A stretch of DNA of 64,000 bases from Tabrizicola piscis (GTDB lineage Bacteria > Pseudomonadota > Alphaproteobacteria > Rhodobacterales > Rhodobacteraceae): positions 4,030,001 through 4,094,000 of the forward strand of contig NZ_CP034328.1 of assembly GCF_003940805.1 (NCBI RefSeq), read 5' to 3'. The translations under genes were made by a program, and so were the position numbers. Below the pieces are notes generated by a model. That model was not told where the DNA came from. It ran no database searches and was given only the letters and a program-made list of their open reading frames with translations. Every line of letters begins with the position of its first letter. Position 1 is the stretch's first letter. This document shows, piece after piece, positions 38,011 through 45,873 of this stretch.

Positions 38011-40676
38011 TCGCCTTCACCCTCAACGGCGAACCTGCCACGGTCGATGCCCCGCCGACCGAACGCCTTAGCCTGACCCTGAGGGAACGGCTGGGGATGG
38101 TGGGCACCAAGGTCGGCTGCGATGCGGGAGATTGTGGCGCCTGCACCGTGCTGCTGGACGGTGCGGCGGTCTGCGCCTGTCTGACGCCCGTGGTCCGCGC
38201 TGCCGGGCGATGCCTCACCACGGTCGAAGGTGAGACACCGGAACTGACCCGCCTGCGGGCGGCGTTTCTGGCGTATGGGGCCGCGCAATGCGGGATCTGC
38301 ACACCCGGGATGCTGCTGACAGCGGCCGAGCTTTTGACCATAACCCCCCACCCCTCGGCTGCCGAGGTTGAGACCGCCCTTGGCGGCGTCCTTTGCCGCT
38401 GCACGGGCTATCGCAGCATCATCGCGGCTGTGGTGGCCGCAGGGCAGCCGATTGAGCCGGTGGTGACCGAGGGCGGCGTTGGCACAGCGGTTCAGCGGCT
38501 GGATGGGGCCGCCAAGGTGGCCGGCGACAGCTTTGGCGCCGACGAATGGCCGTCCGGCGCGCTGCTGGTCAAGGCCCTGCGGTCGCCGCATCCCCATGCC
38601 GCCTTCCAGATCGGCGATCTGGCCGCATTTCGCGCCCGCCCCGGTGTGGCGGCTGTATTCACCGCAGCCGACATCCCCGGCCGCAACGCCTTTTCCGTGA
38701 TCCCGCCCTTTGCCGACCAGCCCGCAATTGCCACCTCCCCCGCCCGGTTTCGGGGCGAATGCGTGGCGCTTGTGGCGTTCGAGCCTGACGCCGACCCCGA
38801 TCTGTCCGGCTTTCCGATCCTCTGGACCCCCCTGCCTGCGCTTTCCACGATGGCCGAGGCTGAAGCTGGCACGCTCATCCACCCGGACCGCCCCGGCAAT
38901 ATCTTGATCGAAGGGCAGGTCCGAAAGGGAAATGCCGCCAAAGCCCTGACCAGCAGCGCCCATGTCGTTGAAGGCACGATGACCACGGCCTTTGTCGAAC
39001 ATGCCTATATCGAACCCGAGGCCGGGGCCGCCTGGATGGACGGTGACCAGCTTGTCATCCGCGCCTGCACTCAGGCCCCCGGCATGGACCGTGAGGATAC
39101 CGCTGCCGTCCTTGGCCTGACGGTTGACCGGGTGCGGATCATCCCGTCTGCGGTCGGGGGAGGGTTCGGCTCCAAGCTTGATCTGTCGTTGCAGCCGCTG
39201 ATCGGTCTGGTCGCGCTGCGGACCGGGCGGCCCTGCCGGATGGTCTATGATCGCCAGGAAAGCATGGCATCGACCACCAAACGCCACCCGGCACAGATGC
39301 GGGGGCGGATCGGCTGCGATTCCAGCGGGCGGATCACGGGGATGGAGTTCGAGGGGCGCTTCAATACCGGAGCCTATTCCAGCTGGGGGCCGACGGTGGC
39401 AAACCGGGTGCCGGTGCATGTCTCGGGGCCTTACCTCACGCCGAACATCTCTGCCACCGCCCGGGCGATCCATACGCATGGCCCGGTCTCTGGCGCGTTC
39501 CGGGGCTTTGGGGTGCCGCAAGGGGCGCTTTGGCAGGAAACGCTTTATGACCAGCTGGCGGACAAGGCGGGGATTGACCGGCTGGAGTTTCGGATCCTGA
39601 ACGCCCTGCGGGACGGCGACGCCAGCGCCACCGGGCAGGTGCTGCGGGCGGTGGGTATTCAGGACTGTCTGACGGCGCTACGGCCGCAATGGACCCGGGC
39701 AATGGCCAGCGCTGCCGGACGGCCCGGAAGGGGCGTGGGGGTCGCTGCATGCTGGTACGGTTGCGGGAATACGGCGCTGCCCAACCCCTCCACCATCCGC
39801 ATCGGCCTGTCTGCGCGGGGGGAGGTTGTCCTGCATCAGGGTGCCACCGACATTGGTCAGGGCTCGAACACCGTGATCGCGCAGATCGCGGCAGAAGCGC
39901 TGGGACTGCCGCTGTCTGCCGTTCGGCTGATCGGGCCGGATACCGCGCTGACCCCGGATGCGGGCAAGACCTCGGCCAGCCGACAGACCTTCGTGTCAGG
40001 CCGCGCGGCCAAGGCGGCGGCTGAGCGTTTGCGGGCCGACCTGCTGCGCCGGGCCAATGCAGGGCAGGGGGCGACCCTGACGCTGGATGGGGCAACGGTG
40101 CTGGTGCGCGAGGGGACAGTGGTCGCCCGGATCGACCTTACCAGCCTGCCAGCCGATGCCCAAGGCCTCGCGCTGTCGGCCGAGGCGACCTATGACCCGC
40201 CGACCTCGCCCCTCGACGCGGATGGGCAGGGGGTGCCTTACGCCCTTTATGGCTACGGCGCGCAGATGGTCGAACTGGAGGTGGACCCCGCCTTGGGCAC
40301 GGTCAACCTTCTCAAGATCACGGCTGCGCATGATCTGGGCCGGGTGATCAACCCGGTGCTGGCGCGCGGCCAGATCGAGGGCGGCATTGCCCAGGGCATC
40401 GGCATGGCGCTGATGGAGGAATACCTGCCGCGCCGGACGGAAAACCTGCACGATTACCTGATCCCGACCTTTGGCGATGTGCCGCCCGTCGAAAGCCTCC
40501 TGATCGAAGTCCCTGATCCGGAAGGCCCCTTCGGTGCCAAGGGCCTGGGCGAGCATGTGCTGATCCCGACCGCCCCCGCGATCCTGAACGCCATCCGCCA
40601 TGCCACTGGGGCCCAGATCACGCAGGTGCCCGCCCTGCCGCATCGCATGCTGGCTGCCATCGGGGACGTGACATGA
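38007..40676 (+). CDS. Molybdenum hydroxylase: [2Fe-2S] subunit fused to molybdopterin-binding subunit
   Basis: The 889-residue protein joins two normally separate subunits. Residues 1-150 hold a plant-type [2Fe-2S] domain (VGCDAGDCGACTVLLDGAAV) and a second cluster domain (CGICTPGM, CRCTGYRS). Residues 160-889 are the molybdopterin domain, with GGGFGSKLDLSLQP, SGAFRGFGVPQGALWQE and the catalytic glutamate in FGAKGLGEHVLIP. It would hydroxylate a carbon next to ring nitrogen using water. It is co-translated with the FAD subunit. A repeat (40689-40737) separates it from the reductase gene. Substrate is inferred from context only. Confidence 0.88.
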   Translation: MIAFTLNGEPATVDAPPTERLSLTLRERLGMVGTKVGCDAGDCGACTVLLDGAAVCACLTPVVRAAGRCLTTVEGETPELTRLRAAFLAYGAAQCGICTPGMLLTAAELLTITPHPSAAEVETALGGVLCRCTGYRSIIAAVVAAGQPIEPVVTEGGVGTAVQRLDGAAKVAGDSFGADEWPSGALLVKALRSPHPHAAFQIGDLAAFRARPGVAAVFTAADIPGRNAFSVIPPFADQPAIATSPARFRGECVALVAFEPDADPDLSGFPILWTPLPALSTMAEAEAGTLIHPDRPGNILIEGQVRKGNAAKALTSSAHVVEGTMTTAFVEHAYIEPEAGAAWMDGDQLVIRACTQAPGMDREDTAAVLGLTVDRVRIIPSAVGGGFGSKLDLSLQPLIGLVALRTGRPCRMVYDRQESMASTTKRHPAQMRGRIGCDSSGRITGMEFEGRFNTGAYSSWGPTVANRVPVHVSGPYLTPNISATARAIHTHGPVSGAFRGFGVPQGALWQETLYDQLADKAGIDRLEFRILNALRDGDASATGQVLRAVGIQDCLTALRPQWTRAMASAAGRPGRGVGVAACWYGCGNTALPNPSTIRIGLSARGEVVLHQGATDIGQGSNTVIAQIAAEALGLPLSAVRLIGPDTALTPDAGKTSASRQTFVSGRAAKAAAERLRADLLRRANAGQGATLTLDGATVLVREGTVVARIDLTSLPADAQGLALSAEATYDPPTSPLDADGQGVPYALYGYGAQMVELEVDPALGTVNLLKITAAHDLGRVINPVLARGQIEGGIAQGIGMALMEEYLPRRTENLHDYLIPTFGDVPPVESLLIEVPDPEGPFGAKGLGEHVLIPTAPAILNAIRHATGAQITQVPALPHRMLAAIGDVT

Positions 40677-40688
40677 CACAAGGTGGCT

Positions 40689-40737
40689 TTCTCTTCTCCA
40701 AATATCCTGCGGGGGTGCGGGGGTGGAAAACCCCCGC
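40689..40737 (+). repeat. Dispersed CCAAATATCC repeat with GC hairpin (copy B)
   Basis: TCTTCTCCAAATATCCTGCG is followed by GCGGGGG/CCCCCGC (40717-40723 with 40731-40737). It lies inside the catabolic operon, between the molybdenum hydroxylase and the reductase gene, and closely matches copy A. Confidence 0.75.
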
Positions 40738-40764
40738 TGCAACCGTCGGCGCAGGGGGCACGGC

Positions 40765-42200
40765 ATGACCGATGCCCCCGAAAAGCTGCGCTGCGATGCC
40801 TGTCCAGTGATGTGCTACATTGCCCCGGGCCAGACCGGCGCCTGCGACCGCTATGCCAATGACGCGGGCCGGATCGTGCGGACCGATCCGGTGGTGATGC
40901 TGTCACGCACGGTCGAGGCGGGGGGCGCGTCGTGCCTTTTGCGTTGCGAGACTGGGACGGCTCGGTCGTCCCGGCGGATGCCTTCGTGACTGGCATCGGG
41001 TCTGGCACGACCTATCCCGACTACAAGCCCGCGCCCTTCATCATTGCCAGCACGGTCGACGGGGCCGACATGGTGACCGTGGTGACCGAGGCGATCTTTT
41101 CCTACGCAGGCCTCAAGGTGAAGATCGACACGGACCGCTTCCTTGGCCCCGAAGGTGCCGAAGTGCGCTGTGAGGGTGAGGTGATCGGCCATGTCACCAC
41201 AGCCGAATACGGCAGCCAGATGCTGTCGCTGGGCGGGGTGCATCATCTGACCGGCGGGGAAAAGGCCGAAGGCCGGGTGACCTGCGCCGCGATGCTGGCG
41301 CTTTGCAACGGTGCGCCGGTCGCGATGGAGATTGCAGGCGGCTCCAGCGTCGTGGTGCAGGCCGGGCAGCCGCCCATCGTGGACGGGCTGCGGGAACGGC
41401 GGATGCGGGTGGGCTGCGGGTCGGCCACCATCGGGATGTTCGCGGCGCAATGGCAGGGGCTGGTCGATGAGGTCGTTGTGGTGGATGACCACATCACCGG
41501 TGTTGTCAGCGAACATCAGGCGGGCCGCGTGCTGGGCTGGCCTGCGACGGGCATCCGGATCAAGGGCCACCGCTCCACCCCCGGGCGCTACTTCCGGGTC
41601 AGCGAGCCGGGCCTTGGCTGGGGCGGCACGCGGCTGACCGACCCGCTTGCGATCCTTGGCCCCTGGAACCCGGCCAAGGGTGCGCGGCCCGGGTTGATGC
41701 TGCTGATGGTGTCGACCACGGGCGAGGACAGCGCATATTTCGTGCTGGATGACAGCCTGCAACCGATCCGCCAGGACATGCCCGAAGGCTTGGCGCGCAC
41801 CGTGGCGCTGATTGCGGAAAACTGCGAGCCGTCGCTCTGCACCGTGCTTTTCATGGCGGGTGCAGGCGGGTCCTTGCGGGCGGGTGTGGCGAAGAACCCG
41901 GTGCGGCTGACACGGTCGGTGCAGGCCGGGGCTACCCGGCTGACGCTGGGCGGGGCCGAGGCCTATGTCTGGCCCGGGGGCGGGATCACCTTCATGGTGG
42001 AGGTGACGCGCCTGCCGCCCGGCGCTTTCGGCTATGTCCCGACCCCGGCGCTGGTGGCGCCGCTGGAATTCACCCTGCCGCGGGCCGCCTATCTGGCGAT
42101 GGGCGGGCATGAGGCGAGTATCCGTACGCTGGACGAGACGATGTCGGAAGGCGGGGAATACCCCGTCGCCGCGCGGATCCTGCCATGGCCCGCCCGGTGA
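40765..42200 (+). pseudogene. 6-hydroxynicotinate reductase-like gene, split by a one-base frameshift
   Basis: Two frames together encode one protein. The first (40765-40989) holds the cysteine-rich start with C10-x2-C13-x3-C17-x9-C27 (CDACPVMC...GACDRY), suited to an Fe-S cluster. The second covers GTG 40932 to 42200 (WDGSVVPADAFVTGIGSGTT, YPDYKPAPF, MRVGCGSATIGMF, SEHQAGRVLGWP, YVWPGGGITFMV). They join in a run of six G at 40920-40925: one extra G restores TVEAGGRVVPFALRDWDG without a break. The family reduces 6-hydroxynicotinate to 1,4,5,6-tetrahydro-6-oxonicotinate. The run reads G GGG GGC, which also permits -1 ribosomal slippage, so this could be a true mutation, a sequencing error or a programmed shift. 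Confidence 0.8.
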
Positions 42201-42287
42201 CCGCTGCGTTTCATATGGCGCAGCCGCGCATGCGCGCGCGGCTGCAAGAGCCTGTCTCGCCTCTGGCCGTTCCGGCCAACCGGCTCG

Positions 42288-42325
42288 GGCCTGCCTCCGG
42301 CGGGAGTATTTTGGCAAAGAGCAAT
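42288..42325 (-). repeat. Dispersed repeat, inverted copy (F), at the 5' end of the UPF0280 gene
   Basis: GCCTCCGGCGGGAGTATTTT followed by GGCAAAGAG is the reverse complement of the CCAAATAyTCC repeat type. It lies 88 bases after the reductase stop, in a region that happens to be open in the UPF0280 frame. Confidence 0.65.
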
Positions 42326-42349
42326 TCGGGGGGCGGGGGCTGGTCGGCC

Positions 42350-43177
42350 GTGGCCGCGCGTCTGCCGGACGGGCGGCTGCATCTGCAGCAGGGACCGATC
42401 GACATTGTCGCCGAAGCCTTTGGCGAGGCCGCGGCGGTTGAGGCGGCCTATGCCCGCGCTGCGCGGCGGTTTGCGCCGGTGCTGAGCGCGTTGGTGGCTG
42501 AATTGCCTGCCCTGCGGTCGGTGAATGGGGCAGTGCAGGACGAGATCGGGCAGGCCATGGCGGCGGCGGTGGCCCCGTTCCGCCCGGCCTTCATCACGCC
42601 CATGGCGGCGGTGGCGGGGGCAGTTGCGGATGCCGTGGTGGCGGCGATGGCTGGGCCGGGGATCACCCGGGCCTATGCCAACAATGGCGGCGATATTGCG
42701 GTCTGGCTGACGCCGGGGGCTGAACTGACGGCGGCATTGGCCGTCTCAGGCGGGGGCGACCGGGTGACGCTGCGGGCGGCGGATGGGGTGCGGGGTATTG
42801 CCACCTCAGGCTGGGGGGGACGAAGCTTTTCGCTGGGGATTGCGGATGCCGTGACAGTGCTGGCCCCGACAGCCGCGATGGCGGATGCCGCCGCGACGAT
42901 GATCGCCAATGCTGTCGATCTGCCCGGACATTCAGGGATCACCCGCCGCCCGGCCAGTGATCTGCAGAGCGACAGTGATCTTGGCCACCGGTTGGTGACC
43001 GTCGCCGTCGCGCCGCTGGGTGCCGCCGAACGCGCGCAGGCTCTGGCGGCGGGGCTGGCGGTGGCGGAGGGGTTCCGGGCCCAGGGGCTGATTGCCGGAG
43101 CGGCGCTTTATCTGCAGGGTGAGATACGCATGACCGGGCTGTCAGGACGACTTGTCAATGGAGGGGACCATGGCTGA
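42350..43177 (+). CDS. UPF0280 family protein (ApbE-like fold)
   Basis: The UPF0280 family is recognised by RLPDGRLHLQQGPIDIVAEA near the start, FITPMAAVAGAVADAVVAAM, and RAYANNGGDIAVWL-type residues, with a Gly-rich SGWGGRSFSLGIADAVTVL segment. Relatives share the fold of ApbE flavin transferases; their reaction is unknown. The frame is open back to ATG 42185, but the first 55 codons read through a dispersed repeat and match nothing, so I chose GTG 42350 (275 residues, the usual family size). It overlaps the next gene by 8 bases. It presumably supports the ring-reduction pathway, perhaps by flavin or cofactor handling. Confidence 0.75.
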   Translation: MAARLPDGRLHLQQGPIDIVAEAFGEAAAVEAAYARAARRFAPVLSALVAELPALRSVNGAVQDEIGQAMAAAVAPFRPAFITPMAAVAGAVADAVVAAMAGPGITRAYANNGGDIAVWLTPGAELTAALAVSGGGDRVTLRAADGVRGIATSGWGGRSFSLGIADAVTVLAPTAAMADAAATMIANAVDLPGHSGITRRPASDLQSDSDLGHRLVTVAVAPLGAAERAQALAAGLAVAEGFRAQGLIAGAALYLQGEIRMTGLSGRLVNGGDHG

Positions 43178-43751
43178 TTTCACCGTGCGCAAGATCGTGC
43201 TGCAGTTGGAGGAGATCCGGCACGAAGGCGGGCCGCAGGTCGCCCCCCCTCCGCTGCGCGGGGCGGTCTATGCGATCTGCCACAACCCCTTTGCCGGGCG
43301 CTATGAGCCGGACCTGCAGCCCGCGATGGAGGCGCTGAAACCGCTGGCGCTGGACCTGACTGACAGGCTGGTCGCGGCCCTTGGCGGTCGGGCCGGGATT
43401 GACGCCTATGGCAAGGGCGCGCTGGTGGGCGAGGCGGGTGAAAGCGAACACGGGGCGCTTTGGCATGTAGCGGGGGGCTACGGCATGCGCGACCGGCTGG
43501 GTGAGGCGCGCGCCATCGTGCCCTCGGCGATGAAGGTCGGCGGCATGGGGGCGACGCTGGACATCCCGCTTGGGCATCTGAACGCGGCCTATGTCCGGTC
43601 ACGCTTTGACGCGATCACCATCAGTTGCGCCGATGGCCCGCGTGCGGGTGAGGTGCTGTTTGCCTTGGCCATGGCGCGGGGCGGGCGGGTGCACAGCCGG
43701 ATGGGTGGGCTTGAGGTGGATCAGGTCACCGGCCTTGACGGGCTGCGCTAG
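43170..43751 (+). CDS. AA_synth family protein (DUF1185)
   Basis: The 193-residue protein matches the 'amino acid synthesis' DUF1185 family: VRKIVLQLEEIRHEGGP at the start, AVYAICHNPFAGRYEPDL, GEAGESEHGALWHVAGGYGMR and AMKVGGMGATLDIPLGH. No reaction is established for the family, and the name is only historical. I chose ATG 43170 (GGAGGGG 5 bases upstream) over an ATG at 43152. It overlaps the UPF0280 stop and abuts hyuA (TAG then ATG), so it is tightly coupled to the lactamase genes and may act on the ring product or its derivatives. Confidence 0.83.
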   Translation: MADFTVRKIVLQLEEIRHEGGPQVAPPPLRGAVYAICHNPFAGRYEPDLQPAMEALKPLALDLTDRLVAALGGRAGIDAYGKGALVGEAGESEHGALWHVAGGYGMRDRLGEARAIVPSAMKVGGMGATLDIPLGHLNAAYVRSRFDAITISCADGPRAGEVLFALAMARGGRVHSRMGGLEVDQVTGLDGLR

Positions 43752-45782
43752 ATGCCGCGTGCCGCGCCGGGGCTGGTGGCCGGGGTCGATGTGGGGGGCA
43801 CCTTCACCGATCTGGTGATCCTTGACCCGGCCTCGGGCGCGGTCCGGCTGGCCAAGGTGCCGACCACCTTGCCCAATCAGGCCGAAGGGGTGTTGGCCGC
43901 CTTCGAGGCGGCGGAGGCGGATCTGGCCGGGATCGACCTGATCGTGCATGGCACCACCACGACGACCAACGCGGTCCTTGAACGCCAGTTGGCGCGAACG
44001 GGGATGATCACCACCCAAGGCTTCCGCGATGTGCTGGAGCTTGGCCGCCGCACCCGCCCGCAAGCCTATGGCATGCATGGCCACTTTACCCCCGTCATCC
44101 CGCGCGACCTGCGGCTTGAGGTGCCCGAGCGGATGGATGCCCGCGGCCAGATCCTGACGCCGCTGGATGAGGCGGCGGTGGAGGCTGCCGTGCGACAGTT
44201 GCTGGCTGCCGGTTGCGAAAGTCTGGTGATCCATTTCCTGCACGCCTATGCCAACCCCGCCCATGAACTGCGGGCCGGGGCACTGGCCAAGGCGCTTTGG
44301 CCGAATGGCCATATCACCCTTGGCCATGCGCTGCTGTCGGAAAGCCGGGAATATGAACGGGGGGTGACGGCGGCCGTCAACGCCTCGGTCCAGCCGCTGT
44401 TGGAGCGGTATGTGGCGCGGCTGGCGGATCAGCTGGCTGCAAAGGGTTATCAGCGCGACCTTCTGGTGATGAACGGCAATGGCGGCATGGTGACCGCCCG
44501 CGATGTGGGGCGCGAGGCGGTGAAGACCGTGATGTCCGGCCCTGCCTCGGGCGTGATGGCGGCGGTGGCGACGGGCAGGCGGGCGGGGATGACCAACCTG
44601 CTGACCTATGACATGGGCGGAACCTCGACTGATGTGGCGATGATCCGGGGCGGGGTGGCACCCGTGTCGAACGAGATCGAGGTGGAATATGCCATGCCGA
44701 TCCATGTGCCGATGGTGGATGTGCGCACGGTGGGGGCGGGGGGCGGCAGCATTGCGCGGATTGATGCAGGCGGCATGCTGCGGGTGGGGCCGGAAAGTGC
44801 GGGGTCGGTTCCCGGGCCGGTGTGCTACGGCCTTGGCGGCACGCGGGTCACGATCTCGGACGCGAACCTGATCCTCGGGCGGTTGCCGGCCAGCCGCTTC
44901 GGTCAGGCCGCCTCCGCCGCGCGGCAGGCGATGGCTGACCAGATCGGCGCGCCACTTGGTCTTGGGGTCGAGGCGGCGGCTGCGGCGGTGATCCGGATTG
45001 CCAACACCCATATGGCGGGGGCGATCCGGATGGTGTCGATCTCGCTTGGGGCGGACCCGCGCGACTTTGCGCTGTTTGCCTTTGGCGGGGCAGGGCCGTT
45101 GCATGCCGTGGCGCTGGCGCGGGAGTTGGGGGTGCCAAGGGTGCTGATCCCGGCGCGACCGGGCATCACCAATGCGCTGGGGTGCGTGGTGGCGGACCTG
45201 CGGCATGATTTCGTGCGCACCCTGAACCGTCCGCTGGACGCGGCAGATATGGCCGAGGTACACGCCATTCTTGCCGCGCAAGAGGCAGAGGGGCGTCGTC
45301 TGGTCGGGGCCGAAAAGATCACGCTGCGTGCCACGCGCACGACCTTTTCCGCTGACATGCAATTTGTCGGCCAGACCCATCTGCTGCGGGTGCCCGTTGT
45401 CTCAGCCAACCCCAGCCGGGCGGACCTGCAGGCGGGGTTCGAGGCCGCCTATCACGCCCGCTTTCGCGTCAATCTGCCGACGATCCGCGCCAATCTTGTG
45501 AACCTCAACTGCTCGGTCATCGGCGAGCGTCCGGCGTTTGACCTGTCGCGCCTGATCGACCCCGCAGGGCGCAAGCCAACCGCCGTGCCAACCGAAACCC
45601 GCAAGGTCTGGTTCGACGGCTGGCACGATGCGCCGGTCTACTGGCGCGACCACCTGCCTTTGGACCTGGACCTGCATGGCCCTGCGATCATTGAGCAGAT
45701 GGATACGACCATCGTCATCGACCCCGGCGCCCGCGTCACCTCGGATGCCGATGGCAACCTGATTGTCGAGGCAGGTGCATGA
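43752..45782 (+). CDS. hyuA: Hydantoinase/oxoprolinase subunit A (ATP-dependent lactamase)
   Basis: The 676-residue protein has the actin-like ATPase motifs of HyuA/5-oxoprolinase A: GVDVGGTFTDLVILD (phosphate 1), HGTTTTTNAVLER, VMNGNGGMVTARD, YDMGGTSTDVAMI (phosphate 2) and GAGGGSIARID. With HyuB it couples ATP hydrolysis to opening of a cyclic amide. Next to a hydroxynicotinate-type reductase, the natural target would be a 6-oxo-tetrahydropyridine lactam. True N-methylhydantoin or 5-oxoproline substrates cannot be excluded. It starts directly after the AA_synth stop. Confidence 0.9.
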   Translation: MPRAAPGLVAGVDVGGTFTDLVILDPASGAVRLAKVPTTLPNQAEGVLAAFEAAEADLAGIDLIVHGTTTTTNAVLERQLARTGMITTQGFRDVLELGRRTRPQAYGMHGHFTPVIPRDLRLEVPERMDARGQILTPLDEAAVEAAVRQLLAAGCESLVIHFLHAYANPAHELRAGALAKALWPNGHITLGHALLSESREYERGVTAAVNASVQPLLERYVARLADQLAAKGYQRDLLVMNGNGGMVTARDVGREAVKTVMSGPASGVMAAVATGRRAGMTNLLTYDMGGTSTDVAMIRGGVAPVSNEIEVEYAMPIHVPMVDVRTVGAGGGSIARIDAGGMLRVGPESAGSVPGPVCYGLGGTRVTISDANLILGRLPASRFGQAASAARQAMADQIGAPLGLGVEAAAAAVIRIANTHMAGAIRMVSISLGADPRDFALFAFGGAGPLHAVALARELGVPRVLIPARPGITNALGCVVADLRHDFVRTLNRPLDAADMAEVHAILAAQEAEGRRLVGAEKITLRATRTTFSADMQFVGQTHLLRVPVVSANPSRADLQAGFEAAYHARFRVNLPTIRANLVNLNCSVIGERPAFDLSRLIDPAGRKPTAVPTETRKVWFDGWHDAPVYWRDHLPLDLDLHGPAIIEQMDTTIVIDPGARVTSDADGNLIVEAGA

Positions 45783-45785
45783 CAG

Positions 45786-45840
45786 GCCGGCCCCCCACCC
45801 CCATCTCCTCCCCACAAGGGGGAGGGCCGGGGTGCGGGGA
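45786..45840. repeat. GC-rich palindromic intergenic repeat (type 2, copy 2)
   Basis: A C-rich arm with ACCCCCATCTCCTCCCC is followed by its G-rich complement: CCTCCCC (45807-45813) pairs with GGGGAGG (45819-45825). Its C-rich arm closely matches that of the 872-916 element. It fills the gap between hyuA and hyuB. Confidence 0.7.
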
Positions 45841-45873
45841 ATTGCTGCAGGCCAAGGATAGTGAGGGCAAGCC

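Noticed and set aside
40932..42200. A complete reductase gene starting at GTG 40932
   Set aside because: It would lack the conserved CxxCxxxC N-terminus, which is present just upstream in another frame and joins perfectly with one extra base.
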